Shown here piece after piece: positions 18,715-28,623 of a DNA stretch of 64,000 bases. Source of the DNA: Salinimonas profundi (lineage in GTDB: Bacteria; Pseudomonadota; Gammaproteobacteria; Enterobacterales; Alteromonadaceae); the NCBI RefSeq assembly GCF_014750655.1, contig NZ_JABBXD010000001.1, positions 62,001 through 126,000 on the forward strand. Reading direction: 5' to 3'. The notes below the pieces were generated by a model, which saw only the letters and a list, made by a program, of their open reading frames with translations, ran no database searches and was not told where the DNA came from. Every line of letters begins with the position of its first letter. Within the stretch, counting starts at the first letter, position 1. The translations under genes were made by a program, and so were the position numbers.

Positions 18715-19491
18715 TTAACGGCGGCGGTTAAACGCAAAAGCAAAAAGTCCCGATAATAAAAGCAGTGCAGAGGCGGGTGCTGGTACAGACGCTGAAGGAG
18801 GGGGAGGGGTAATGTCTTCGTTGTTTATCTCAATATTGTCGAACAGCAGTGCCGAAGCATATTCACTATCGCTCCAATTGGTTACACCAAGAGATAGCAT
18901 GTAACTACCAGCCTCATCGATAGAAAACAACGACTCGATCCATCCTGTATTTCCACAGCCTGTGTCGAAACACCTGCCACTGTCTCCTCCCAGCTCAGAA
19001 AAGCTGGTGGCCCCGTCAATGATGGTCACTTCTGATGGAATGAGTGTTGCTGTAGGCTCGGGCATTCCAAAGCCGGGTACTGTATTGCCGTCAGGGGTAG
19101 AACGGGCGGTAAATAAGGTCGCGACTAATTCACCCGTATCATCCAGCAATTGTGCCCATGCATAGTCTGAGAATTCGTCACCATCAGAAGTTATATAGTT
19201 GAAGAAAAAGCTTAGCTCGTCACCCGCTTCAACAGTAAATGCCGAAGAGACAATAGTAGAGCCATTTGTTTCTTCACCCAGATCCAATCCTGTCTGATTA
19301 ACACCCAGATAGGTAGAAACGTAACCAAACTCCCCGCCTTCCGGTGAGGCGCCGATATCGCCATTAGGCATGGCTGTACCAAAATTACCGGTGCCACTCC
19401 ACATCATATCTGCCTGAGCTGTACCTGAAAGTAAAAGTGCTAACACTGCACCTACAACTTTTTTATTAAATAATTTCATAGCATTGTCCAT
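18715..19491 (-). CDS. Secreted protein with PEP-CTERM-like sorting signal
   Basis: This 258-residue protein has an N-terminal signal peptide (GAVLALLLSGTAQA). The mature domain is Ser/Thr/Gly/Asp-rich, probably a beta sandwich, with one Cys pair (RCFDTGCGN). The C-terminus SASVPAPASALLLLSGLFAFAFNRRR has the three parts of a PEP-CTERM signal: a short Pro motif, a hydrophobic span and a basic end. It reads VPAPAS in place of VPEPAT. Such proteins are processed by an exosortase and exported to the surface or into exopolysaccharide. No exosortase gene is in this window. Confidence 0.75.
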   Translation of the reverse strand: MDNAMKLFNKKVVGAVLALLLSGTAQADMMWSGTGNFGTAMPNGDIGASPEGGEFGYVSTYLGVNQTGLDLGEETNGSTIVSSAFTVEAGDELSFFFNYITSDGDEFSDYAWAQLLDDTGELVATLFTARSTPDGNTVPGFGMPEPTATLIPSEVTIIDGATSFSELGGDSGRCFDTGCGNTGWIESLFSIDEAGSYMLSLGVTNWSDSEYASALLFDNIEINNEDITPPPPSASVPAPASALLLLSGLFAFAFNRRR

Positions 19492-19658
19492 TGTTTGTAT
19501 GAAAGGTACTTCTTATATACGCAATACAATCTGCAACCGGAGGTAGCATGAAACAGGCCATTACAAAATTTTAATGTTTTCGTGGGGCTTAGCGTTTTTC
19601 AGCAGACGATGAGCGATGCTTTTGTAAGTAATTTCGACAGTAAAAAAGTAGTAGAAAG

Positions 19659-19686
19659 GTGCCTGTGCGCAGCCGTGCACAGGCAG
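19659..19686 (-). terminator. Possible terminator of the DUF3360-type gene
   Basis: GCCTGTGC (19661-19668) pairs with GCACAGGC (19677-19684) around an 8-base loop. On the minus strand it is followed by a loosely T-rich stretch. It lies just beyond the stop codon at 19694. Confidence 0.45.
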
Positions 19687-19693
19687 TAACATG

Positions 19694-21160
19694 TTATCTG
19701 AAAGCGGGCAGTAAGGCAGGAATGCCCGGGAACATGCCGATAATCGCCATGACGGCGCACAACACAATGAATGCAATGCCCGGGATGATCCATCGACCCC
19801 CTTTGCCTAGCTCCTGCGCGCGGTCTTTGCAGCCTACAAGACCGGCGTTATCCAGTAGCATGGCAAATGACCAGCCAAATACCGGATTGACTATCACAGA
19901 AGAGATGACAACAAGTGCAGCGGACTGCGTGGTTTTACCTTCCCGTGTCATTTGCATGCCCGCTTCCATCAGGGGCAGAAATACGCCCACAATCAGCGCA
20001 ACACTGAGCACCGGCGGCCAGACCGCAAGATCCATCGGGTAGCCCCAGACTGCTGCGATAATACACAGTACGCCTGTCACGACGGCGCCGGCCGGGATAG
20101 GACGACGGGCGATAGATGCCGGGATGATGTACGTTCCCCAGGATGACGATATGTTGCCTCCGCCAAGCAGGCTGCCAACGGCCTGACGCGTGGAAGCGGC
20201 CATCATGGTATCGTCAATATTCATCTGTACACGTTCGGTCTTTTTCGGGTAACTGATTTTCTGGAATACCTGATGACCCAGAAAGTCAGGCGACCACATA
20301 GCCACGGCCAGAACAGCGAAAGGCAGTACCGCCACAAAATGCGACCAGTCAGGCCAGCCTAACTGCCAGCCGGTGGTTTCTCCCCACCAGTAAGCCGGAT
20401 TCATATTGGGTACACCGGGCTGTGTGGAAAACTCAAAAGGCGCCCCCATCGCCAGAGCAATAACCGCGGCGACGCCGGCGCCCAGCGGAATTGCCAGCCA
20501 GCGCTTTTGAATGTGTTCCAGCCAGGCATACATAATGACGGTTGCGATCAGCACCACAAATGCCAGGTAGCCTTTATCGAATCCCTGTGCCCAGGTAAAT
20601 AATTTTTCAACCTGCCCTGAAATACCAATAAAGCCAAGATAGAGTAACAGCCCGCCACAAACGCCATTGCTGGTTAACCGGGCTAGCAGGCTGCCGCCTT
20701 TTGTCACGCCCAGCAAGAAGCCGAATAACCCGACCAATAATCCCAGGGCCATTGGATGACCACCGGATGCAACAATCAGTGGTACCAGTGGGATAAGGGG
20801 GCCATGTGTGCCGGCCAGATTCGCAGAAGGGTTTAAAAAACCGGATATCAGGATCACAAATAATACGGCTGCAATAATCAGCTCAAAGCGCACATTCTCA
20901 ATAACAAACGCTGAACTAAGTCCCAGTGGGGCAGCAAATGCGCCTACAATTGCTGCGACCATTACGATTTTTCCAATGGTGGCAGCCATGCCCGGAACTA
21001 AGTCCTCCCATTCAAAACGATAGTCGCGGCCAGGCAGATTAGGCCGCCAGCGATGAGGCGACATCACCTTTAATTCATGTTCCAGATAGTCAGCGCGGGA
21101 GGCAAAGTCTGCGCGGGGTCTGCTTAAATCAGTGTACGTTGTCGTGCGTTCGTCGGACAT
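19694..21160 (-). CDS. Polytopic membrane transporter-like protein (DUF3360-type)
   Basis: This 488-residue protein has about twelve hydrophobic segments and a ~55-residue cytosolic N-terminus (ending GRDYRFEWEDLVPGM). The general arrangement, with LNPSANLAGTHGPLIPLVPLIVASGGHPMAL in the first third, recalls the NCS2/SulP superfamily of anion and nucleobase transporters. The whole resembles the DUF3360 family of Alteromonadales and Vibrionales. Substrate unknown. It is divergent from sbcD with ~210 bases between the start codons. Confidence 0.7.
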   Translation of the reverse strand: MSDERTTTYTDLSRPRADFASRADYLEHELKVMSPHRWRPNLPGRDYRFEWEDLVPGMAATIGKIVMVAAIVGAFAAPLGLSSAFVIENVRFELIIAAVLFVILISGFLNPSANLAGTHGPLIPLVPLIVASGGHPMALGLLVGLFGFLLGVTKGGSLLARLTSNGVCGGLLLYLGFIGISGQVEKLFTWAQGFDKGYLAFVVLIATVIMYAWLEHIQKRWLAIPLGAGVAAVIALAMGAPFEFSTQPGVPNMNPAYWWGETTGWQLGWPDWSHFVAVLPFAVLAVAMWSPDFLGHQVFQKISYPKKTERVQMNIDDTMMAASTRQAVGSLLGGGNISSSWGTYIIPASIARRPIPAGAVVTGVLCIIAAVWGYPMDLAVWPPVLSVALIVGVFLPLMEAGMQMTREGKTTQSAALVVISSVIVNPVFGWSFAMLLDNAGLVGCKDRAQELGKGGRWIIPGIAFIVLCAVMAIIGMFPGIPALLPAFR

Positions 21161-21373
21161 ATCGACCTCTTGTTATTAATGCGCCGGTCAGTCTAGAAGC
21201 CTGGAGAGAGGGCAACAATGCGACCCTGGTCTTAGATGTCCTTTCGCAGTATCGTTAAAGTTTGCCGGTCAGCCGGTACGCAAGGCTTTCGTTTTACGAT
21301 AAAATTGCCCCTTCGTTTTGTGTTAACTGTTCTGCAAGGTGCGCCCTGTCGGCCAGATTCAAGGAGTGGTTGT

Positions 21374-22609
21374 TTGAGAATTTTGCATACGTCTGACTGG
21401 CATCTGGGACAGACATTTTTCACTAAAACACGAAAGTCCGAACACGAGGCTTTTCTGAACTGGCTTCTGGCATTAACGGAAAAAGAATGTATTGATGCCA
21501 TCATCGTGGCAGGCGATATCTTCGATACCGGCACGCCCCCCAGTTATGCCCGGCAATTGTATAATCAGTTTGTGGTGGACTTGCAGCGTCAGCAATGTCA
21601 GCTGGTGGTGCTGGGAGGAAATCACGACTCTGTATCTGTGCTTAATGAATCACGCCAATTATTGTCCTGCCTCAATACACATGTTATCGCCAGCACGGGC
21701 ATTCCTACCGAGCAGCAGGTGATCAGCCTGCATAACAGGCAAGACGAAGTTGGCGCTATCCTTTGTGCAATTCCCTTTATCCGGCCGCGTGATGTGCTTA
21801 TCAGTCAGGCAGGCGACTCGGGCGATGACAAACGTCGCGCACTGGGCGAGGCAATTACTGCCCATTACCAGACGGTATATGAGGCTGCGCTTGCCAGGCG
21901 TGAGGCTGTGGGCAAGCCGGTACCGATTATCGCTACCGGGCATCTGACCGCACTGGGTGTCAGCCAGTCGGACAGTGTCAGAGATATTTACATCGGCACC
22001 CTTGAAGGCTTTGCGGCCGACGGATTTCCGCCGGCTGATTATATCGCACTTGGTCACATTCACCGGCCTCAGAAGGTGGCTAAATCTGATCATATTCGCT
22101 ACAGCGGGTCGCCCATCCCCCTGAGCTTTGATGAGTTGAAACATGCCAAGCAGGTTAATATTGTTGATTTTGATAATGACGACAACGCTGCCCGGATATC
22201 GCCCGTTGAGGTGCCGGTTTTTCAGCCGATGGCTAGTCACAGCGGCACGCTTAAATCGCTGGAGCAGCAATTGTCGGCCTATGCGCATAGCGAACAGACA
22301 GTCTGGCTGAGTCTTGAAGTACAGTCGCAGGGGTACCTGAGTGACCTGCAACAGCGTATTGTTGCTATCACAGAGCCTTTGAATGCTGAAGTTTTGCAGT
22401 TACGTCGTGCCAGACAGAACAGCGCGCAAAGTAGCGATGCCGTGAACAAGGAAACCCTGAGCGAACTGACACCTACACAGGTGTTTGAACGGCGACTGGC
22501 ACTGGAAAGCTTTGATGAAGATGACGAGGCACAGGCTCGAAAGACACGTATCTCGCAACAGTTCAATGCAATTTATCATTCCCTCATCAGTGAGGGAGAG
22601 GCGTCATGA
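21374..22609 (+). CDS. sbcD: SbcCD nuclease, exonuclease subunit D
   Basis: SbcD is the Mre11-type nuclease of the SbcCD complex, which processes hairpins and DNA ends. The motifs of the manganese phosphoesterase are present: DWHLGQ, GDIFDTG, GNHDS, ATGHLTALG, GHIHRPQ. The TTG at 21374 (MRILHTSDWHLGQ) is chosen because AAGGAG at 21361-21366 lies seven bases upstream and the protein aligns from there; the longer frame from 21236 adds an implausible leader. The product has 411 residues. The stop overlaps the sbcC start (ATGA), indicating translational coupling. Confidence 0.95.
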   Translation: MRILHTSDWHLGQTFFTKTRKSEHEAFLNWLLALTEKECIDAIIVAGDIFDTGTPPSYARQLYNQFVVDLQRQQCQLVVLGGNHDSVSVLNESRQLLSCLNTHVIASTGIPTEQQVISLHNRQDEVGAILCAIPFIRPRDVLISQAGDSGDDKRRALGEAITAHYQTVYEAALARREAVGKPVPIIATGHLTALGVSQSDSVRDIYIGTLEGFAADGFPPADYIALGHIHRPQKVAKSDHIRYSGSPIPLSFDELKHAKQVNIVDFDNDDNAARISPVEVPVFQPMASHSGTLKSLEQQLSAYAHSEQTVWLSLEVQSQGYLSDLQQRIVAITEPLNAEVLQLRRARQNSAQSSDAVNKETLSELTPTQVFERRLALESFDEDDEAQARKTRISQQFNAIYHSLISEGEAS

Positions 22610-25600
22610 AGATACTCTCGCTTCGTCTTAAAAACCTCAACTCGCTCAAGGGTGAATGGAAAATTGACTTCACTCACCCTGACTTTACAGCAAATGGCCT
22701 GTTTGCCATTACCGGCCCGACGGGCGCCGGTAAGACAACCTTGCTCGATGCTATTTGTCTGGCGCTTTATCATCAGACCCCGCGTTTAGGCGCGATATCG
22801 GTTTCCTCAAATGAAATTATGACCCGCGGCAGTGCAGAGTGTCTGGCGGAGGTTGAGTTTGAGGTCAAGGGTATTGCTTACAGGGCATTCTGGAGTATGC
22901 GCCGGGGCCGAAATAAACCCGATGGCAATCTGCAGCAGGCCGATGTTGAGTTAGCAGAGGTTCAAAGCGGCAAGCTGATAGCCTCACAGGTGCGCCAGAA
23001 AATCGAGGCGGTGGAGGCGCTAACGGGCCTGGATTTCGGACGATTTACAAAATCGATGATGCTGTCACAGGGCGACTTCGCTGCTTTTTTAAATGCTACG
23101 GAAGCTGAGCGCGCGGAGCTGCTTGAAGAGCTGACCGGAACAGAAATCTACGGTCAGATTTCCCGTGCTGTACATGAACAGCACAGTGAAGCAAAAAACG
23201 AACTAAGAGCGCTAAAAGCGCACGCTGAAGGTGTTGAGTTACTTGACGAGGAAGAAAAACAGGCATTAACGAAAAAGCAACAAGATATTGCCTTACAACT
23301 GGTTGAATTAACCAAGGACTTAGACACAAAGTCCCGCCATTTACGATGGTGGCAGGATCGTGATCACGCCACTGCCCAATGTCGCAAAGCGCAACAGGAT
23401 GTGGACGAAGCGTTGTCAGATATCGCCCGGCATCAGTCTGAACGTGAACAACTGGCGCGCAGCGAACCGGCAGAGCAACTCAGAACGCGGTGGCAGCAAT
23501 ATAATCAGGCAAAATCTGAACAGGCATCCAACAAAGAAGAATTAACGCAGCGGGAGCAATCGCTGGCCCAGGCGCTAACGCAGCGTGAACAAAAGGCCGA
23601 ATCGTTAGAACAGTGCCAACGCGCGCTCTCTGACGTGCAGCAGAGCGCAGCAGAAGAAGAACAGCTCATCACCGAGCATATTATCCCTCTGGATGAGAAA
23701 GCATCTTCGCTTGTGCAGCAATTAGATGAAAAACGAGCGTCACTCGTGCAGATGCAGAGTAAGCGGGACCAGCTTCATAGTGAAGCCGGTGAGCTGGAAA
23801 AAAGTGCGCAAGCCTTGTCACAAAAACATGCTTCGGCGAGCGAGTATCTGGATAAAAACGCCCACCTTGCCCACTTTTCAAAATCAATGTCAGCGTGGCA
23901 GTTGCAGGTGCAGCAGCTTGATAGTATGAGTCAGGAAGTCGCGAATTTAGAGCAGCGCTCGAAAGACGCGCTGCGCGCTATTGAGACAGCGCAAAGCGAA
24001 CTCAATGGTTCTGCTGAACAGGCGCAAAAGCTTGATAGCGTGCGTCAGCAGGCGTTACGTAACAGCCAGCAAGCTACGGAAAAGCTAACCAGGCATGAGA
24101 GTGAGCACGAGGAGAAGACGGTCCTGCGACAACGAGTTGCAGCGCTTAACGGCCGCTGGCCGCATTTTCATGAGGCGCGCCATGCACAGGAGCAAATTGA
24201 TGCGTTTAGTTCACAGCATAAGGAGCAGCAGAACGCACTGACCGAGGCTGAGACGGCCCTTAGCGCGTTGACACAACAAAGGGCATCGCTTAGCGCCCGT
24301 TATCGTCAGTTGCGGCAACAACTTGATGATTTAACGCAGTTACTGTCACAAGAAGAGCTACTGGCAGGCTACAGGCAAGCGCTGAAGCATAATGAGCCCT
24401 GTCCTCTGTGTGGTTCGGTAGTGCATGATGAGGTGCCTGCGTTGGATGTCTCACAGACCACTATCCGGCGTGATGAAACGAAAGCCGCGTTACAGAAAAC
24501 AGAGGATGAAGGGCAGCATGTGCGCCAGCAAATCGATTCTCTTGAACATAAAGCGGGGCAGTATCGGGAGCAGCTTGTAAGCCTCTTGTCGCAAATTGAC
24601 AGCAATCGTGAACGACTCCGTCAGGCTTCAGAGCGTTTGCAATTGCGACCATCGTCATCTGATAAGAGTGATCTACAGGCGATTGAGCAGCAGCTCAATA
24701 ACGATATTGAACACTGCAATGTATTGTTAGCCGAACGCGAAAAGTTAGAAAAGGCTGTGAGCGAGACATCAAGGGCAGCCGAGTCAGCCAGAGCGCAGTG
24801 GCAACATGCCCAGGATCAGCGAACCCGGGATGAAAATACAGTACACAATGCCAGACAACAACAACAACAACTGACTGACGCGATAACGCAGTTGCAGGAA
24901 CAGTTAAGCAGTAATGAACATACCTTGCAGCAGCAAATCAGTGAGGCCGGGTATGAAATAGGCACTGAAAAGCTGGGCAAATGGCTGGATGAGCAGGCCA
25001 GACATCTGCAGGAATTTGAGACTATCACTAAGCAGGTATCGCAGCTTTCTGCTGATCTGACTACCGTCACCAGTGAGCTTCGAGCAGTTCGTCAGCGTGG
25101 TGAAGAGGTGGGTGAGCAGTGTACTGCCTTAGCGCGTCAGATAACCGAATTGGAAAGTATTCATACCACCACCATGACCCGGCGACACGAATTATTTGGC
25201 GATAAAGCGGTCAGGCATCAGCGTGAATACCGGGCGCACCAACGCCAGCAGGCTGAAGAAGCCCGCCAGAGCGCGCTGGCGGACTGGCGGCGTGCCGATA
25301 ATCTGGTGACAGAACTGACCACGACCGTTTCATTGCTTTCATCCCGAGCTCAGCAGCTTGATGCTGGTGTACAGCAGTCCGGAGAATTGTGGCAGAACGG
25401 GTTAAATGCCAGCCCATTTGATGATGAACAGCAGTTTTTAAGCGCATTACTGGAAAAAGAAACTCAACAGCGACTGGCGCATATGAAAGCACAGCAGGAT
25501 GATCGGCTGAATCGCGCCAGAACAGTAATGGAGACAGCTACACAGACATTGGCTGATATCAACGGGCAACCTGAAGCCAGTGAATGGCAACAGCGTGAAA

Positions 25601-26295
25601 AAGCACAGGTAGAGAAAGACATTGCCGGAGTAAAGGCAACCAGAGATCAACTTTCAGAAGAAAAAGGCAGAGTCTCTCATGCCTTGTCCAGCGATGATGA
25701 TAAACGCGACAGACAACATGCGTTATTGCAGAAGATTTCAGCGCAACAAAATCGCTATGACGACCTCAGTTATCTGCATGGACTGATAGGTTCTGCCAGT
25801 GGTGATAAGTTCAGAAGGTTTGCTCAGGGGCTGACGCTGGACAACCTTGTTTATCTGGCCAATCAGCAGCTAAGCCGGCTCCATGGGCGTTATCAGTTAA
25901 CTCGGTTGACAGGGGACGGGCTCGGCTTGTCCGTGCTGGACACCTGGCAAGGGGATGAACAACGTGACACCAGAACCCTTTCTGGCGGCGAGAGTTTTCT
26001 TGTCAGTTTAAGCCTCGCGCTGGCCTTATCTGATTTAGTAAGTCATAAAACCAGTATCGACTCACTGTTTTTAGATGAAGGATTCGGGACGCTGGACGCG
26101 CAGACCCTGGACATCGCGTTAGATGCACTGGATAACCTCAATGCCTCTGGCAAAATGATTGGCGTTATTAGCCATATTGAGGCAATGAAAGAGCGGATAC
26201 CGACGCAAATAAAAGTGATGCGCCAAAGTGGCATTGGCACGAGCGAATTGGCAGCACGGTATCGGGCAGATCACCAGACACGGCTTTCCCAGTAA
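22606..26295 (+). CDS. sbcC: SbcCD nuclease, ATPase subunit C
   Basis: SbcC is the Rad50-like SMC-family ATPase partner of SbcD. The 1229-residue protein has an N-terminal Walker A GPTGAGKTT (37-45) and a Q-loop (SQGDFAAFLNA). Two very long coiled coils, rich in Gln and Glu, flank a zinc-hook CPLCGS near residue 600. The C-terminal ABC signature LSGGES and Walker B DSLFLDEGFGTLD complete the ATPase. The size is slightly above E. coli SbcC (~1050) because of longer coiled coils. It overlaps sbcD by 4 bases. Confidence 0.96.
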   Translation: MKILSLRLKNLNSLKGEWKIDFTHPDFTANGLFAITGPTGAGKTTLLDAICLALYHQTPRLGAISVSSNEIMTRGSAECLAEVEFEVKGIAYRAFWSMRRGRNKPDGNLQQADVELAEVQSGKLIASQVRQKIEAVEALTGLDFGRFTKSMMLSQGDFAAFLNATEAERAELLEELTGTEIYGQISRAVHEQHSEAKNELRALKAHAEGVELLDEEEKQALTKKQQDIALQLVELTKDLDTKSRHLRWWQDRDHATAQCRKAQQDVDEALSDIARHQSEREQLARSEPAEQLRTRWQQYNQAKSEQASNKEELTQREQSLAQALTQREQKAESLEQCQRALSDVQQSAAEEEQLITEHIIPLDEKASSLVQQLDEKRASLVQMQSKRDQLHSEAGELEKSAQALSQKHASASEYLDKNAHLAHFSKSMSAWQLQVQQLDSMSQEVANLEQRSKDALRAIETAQSELNGSAEQAQKLDSVRQQALRNSQQATEKLTRHESEHEEKTVLRQRVAALNGRWPHFHEARHAQEQIDAFSSQHKEQQNALTEAETALSALTQQRASLSARYRQLRQQLDDLTQLLSQEELLAGYRQALKHNEPCPLCGSVVHDEVPALDVSQTTIRRDETKAALQKTEDEGQHVRQQIDSLEHKAGQYREQLVSLLSQIDSNRERLRQASERLQLRPSSSDKSDLQAIEQQLNNDIEHCNVLLAEREKLEKAVSETSRAAESARAQWQHAQDQRTRDENTVHNARQQQQQLTDAITQLQEQLSSNEHTLQQQISEAGYEIGTEKLGKWLDEQARHLQEFETITKQVSQLSADLTTVTSELRAVRQRGEEVGEQCTALARQITELESIHTTTMTRRHELFGDKAVRHQREYRAHQRQQAEEARQSALADWRRADNLVTELTTTVSLLSSRAQQLDAGVQQSGELWQNGLNASPFDDEQQFLSALLEKETQQRLAHMKAQQDDRLNRARTVMETATQTLADINGQPEASEWQQREKAQVEKDIAGVKATRDQLSEEKGRVSHALSSDDDKRDRQHALLQKISAQQNRYDDLSYLHGLIGSASGDKFRRFAQGLTLDNLVYLANQQLSRLHGRYQLTRLTGDGLGLSVLDTWQGDEQRDTRTLSGGESFLVSLSLALALSDLVSHKTSIDSLFLDEGFGTLDAQTLDIALDALDNLNASGKMIGVISHIEAMKERIPTQIKVMRQSGIGTSELAARYRADHQTRLSQ

Positions 26296-26727
26296 AATTG
26301 TGCAGGCAGCGTGCTGTTTTAGGTGGCTGCCAGTATCAATGCTACGCCGCCGCTAAGACAGGCAATCGCTGATAAATTTTTATACTTGAGCCGTATGAGC
26401 GGGCCATTTCTGACAATGGATGGTCGACGTCGTCAGATGGTTTATCTTCCTGTCATCTGGCACTAACCCGTAGCGAGCAGGGTGAAAGTCGTAAGTTGCA
26501 GGAAGTTGCTACTAAAATGTTAAAAATGTTGATGAAATGTATGTTAACTGCCCTTAAATAAAAATTTATTAAATTGTTCGTTCAAATAACCGCCAATTGC
26601 GACCAAAGGATATTGCAGCTCGTATCAGTTGTCCGTAAGCTTCGGCTCATATCAGGCGTTTATGACATTTATATGTGCAAGAAATGTCTTATGCCCATCA
26701 TTTTTGTGAAATAAAAAAGAGATTTAC
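26296..26727. other. Intergenic region upstream of the FadL-type gene
   Basis: No gene is supported here. It holds a short imperfect stem (GGCAGC around 26307 and GGCTGCC around 26325) that may end the sbcDC transcript. From ~26515 on it is AT-rich (AAAATTTATTAAATTG) and likely contains the promoter region of the porin gene. I could not assign a specific operator. Confidence 0.4.
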
Positions 26728-28032
26728 ATGCATAAACACTCCAAAATTTTTATTTGTGTTGGTATGGCAGTTTCCTGCTTTTCTTCTTCAGCACTGGCGG
26801 CCGGTTTTCAGGTTAACGAGCACAGTGCAAACGGGTTAGGGCGTGCCTTCGCCGGTCAGGCCGCAACACCTGAAAATGCCACTATTCTGACCACTAACGC
26901 TGCGGCAATTACGCAATTTGAAACACAGCAGTTCAGTGCGGCGGTGAGCTATATCGATCCGAATGTCGACATCTCAGGTGAGCTTAACACACAGGTTACT
27001 ACGCCAGCTGGCACGGTCGATTTACCGCCAATGAGCGCAAGTGAACAAAACATTGCAGATACCGCGATTGTTCCGGCTGCTTATTACATCAGGCCTATCA
27101 CCGATAAGCTGTCATTTGGTATTGGCGCGTTTACCACTTACGGCTTGCGTACCGATTACAGTGACGACTACAACGGTTTACATTTTGCGAATGATGCAGA
27201 AGTAAAGTCAGTCACACTTAACCCAACTTTAGCTTACAAAGTATCAGACCAGCTTAGTCTTGGTTTAGGTATCAGCACCACGTACGCTGAAGCAGAAATT
27301 TCAACAGCCACGCCAAAGGCGATTGAATCTATCAGTGGTGGCGCGGTACCTGGTAATGCGACTATCGTCGGTCTTGAAGGTGATGACTGGGGCTTCGGCT
27401 GGAACGTCGGTCTTTTCTGGCAGCCAACGCAGACCACCGATATCGGTGTATCTTATCGTGCTGAGACAGAGCTTGAGCTGGACGGTGAAGTAAATTCTGA
27501 TCTTCGTCCTGAGTTGAATCTGGGTGGCCAGCTGGATCTTAATCTGGCAGCAATTACTGAAATCGCAGTAAATCAAGAACTCACTAATCAGTGGTCAGTA
27601 CAGGCCAGCCTTGTATTCACTGACTGGAGTACATTTGAGAAGCTAGAAGCAACGCTAGACAATGGCGCTGATCTGCTACTAAAAGAAGAAAACTTTGACG
27701 ATACCTGGCGTGGTGCGTTGGGTGTGACATACAAGCTGGATGACGTATGGACACTGCGTGCGGGCTATGCATACGATGATGGTGCTGTAACAACTGAGAA
27801 TCGTTCGCTGAGCATTCCTGATACAGATCGTCACTGGATCACTGCCGGTGCCAGCTATGCTTTCAATGACACCAGTACCGTTGATTTCGGCTATGCATAC
27901 CTTAATGGCCGTGAAGCAAATGTAGATAAAACCAATGACCGCTTACAGGCGTTGGGTATTACTTCCACAATTACAGGTCGTCAGTCAGCCAATGCTCATA
28001 TCCTGAGCGTGCAATATAACGCCAGCTTTTGA
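26728..28032 (+). CDS. fadL: Outer membrane long-chain fatty acid transporter (OmpP1/FadL family)
   Basis: This is a 434-residue outer membrane beta-barrel protein that admits long-chain fatty acids or other hydrophobic compounds. The signal peptide (GMAVSCFSSSALAA) is followed by the FadL-type N-terminus AAGFQVNEHSANGLGRAFAGQAA, with the plug region containing the NAA motif, and ends with the strand-terminal aromatic signature (ILSVQYNASF). It is monocistronic, with its own terminator. Paralogues are common in this group, so the substrate is uncertain. Confidence 0.9.
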   Translation: MHKHSKIFICVGMAVSCFSSSALAAGFQVNEHSANGLGRAFAGQAATPENATILTTNAAAITQFETQQFSAAVSYIDPNVDISGELNTQVTTPAGTVDLPPMSASEQNIADTAIVPAAYYIRPITDKLSFGIGAFTTYGLRTDYSDDYNGLHFANDAEVKSVTLNPTLAYKVSDQLSLGLGISTTYAEAEISTATPKAIESISGGAVPGNATIVGLEGDDWGFGWNVGLFWQPTQTTDIGVSYRAETELELDGEVNSDLRPELNLGGQLDLNLAAITEIAVNQELTNQWSVQASLVFTDWSTFEKLEATLDNGADLLLKEENFDDTWRGALGVTYKLDDVWTLRAGYAYDDGAVTTENRSLSIPDTDRHWITAGASYAFNDTSTVDFGYAYLNGREANVDKTNDRLQALGITSTITGRQSANAHILSVQYNASF

Positions 28033-28050
28033 TTTGTAAGTAATCATGAT

Positions 28051-28079
28051 AATACCGGGGCATGCCCCGGTATTTTTTT
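28051..28079 (+). terminator. Rho-independent terminator after the FadL-type gene
   Basis: AATACCGGGGC (28051-28061) and GCCCCGGTATT (28064-28074) form a near-perfect stem, followed by a T-run. It is 18 bases after the stop codon. Confidence 0.93.
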
Positions 28080-28256
28080 GTGTACTCACCTCTCGTGACC
28101 TGCATCTTTAAATGTCCAGCCAGGCGACGCCTGAATCGGTCGCTAGTCATTCATTATCAACGAAAGTTCAATGTTGTAGCGCGCAAAAAGCGGCTAGGCT
28201 TTTATGTAGGAAGACTTAAAGGTCTGTCTAACTTGTCATTGCTGTCGGAGAAGTGC

Positions 28257-28613
28257 GTGAAAAACGAAGCCAACCCTGTTAAGCGCAGACGCAAGTCAGC
28301 ACTCAATGAAAATCATCAGACGTGCCCAATAGAGCGGGGAATGCGGCTGATTGGCGGAAAATGGACGAGTTCTGTCATATATCATCTAAAGGATGGTCCG
28401 GTTCGATTTAATGAATTGTGTCGGCAATTAGGCGGCGCCAGTCGTAAGATGATCGACCAGCGACTTAAGGAGCTTGAACAAAACAATCTGGTTAAGCGCA
28501 CGGTTCTGGCCCAGCGGCCCATAGCGGTTTCTTATGAACTCACCAAATTTGGTCATAGCGCGCTTGAGGTACTTGAGCCGCTACGCGAATGGACAGAAAA
28601 ACACGACATATAA
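28257..28613 (+). CDS. HxlR-family transcriptional regulator
   Basis: HxlR-type regulators are small winged-helix proteins that often respond to aldehydes or oxidants. The core CPIERGMRLIGGKWTSSVIYHL, FNELCRQLGGASRKMIDQRLKELEQNNLVKR and YELTKFGHSALEVLEPLREW is complete, with the conserved N-terminal Cys of the family (TCPIERG). GTG 28257 is taken as the start because GGAG at 28247-28250 precedes it; this gives 118 residues, the usual length, and avoids a long leader running back into the fadL terminator. It is convergent with glpK. Confidence 0.85.
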   Translation: MKNEANPVKRRRKSALNENHQTCPIERGMRLIGGKWTSSVIYHLKDGPVRFNELCRQLGGASRKMIDQRLKELEQNNLVKRTVLAQRPIAVSYELTKFGHSALEVLEPLREWTEKHDI

Positions 28614-28623
28614 CCACAGGTCA

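Noticed and set aside
21659..22351. A 230-codon minus-strand frame within sbcD
   Set aside because: Antisense of conserved SbcD motifs with no ribosome site.
28062..28256. N-terminal extension of the HxlR regulator
   Set aside because: It begins inside the fadL terminator stem; GTG 28257 with GGAG gives the family's usual length.
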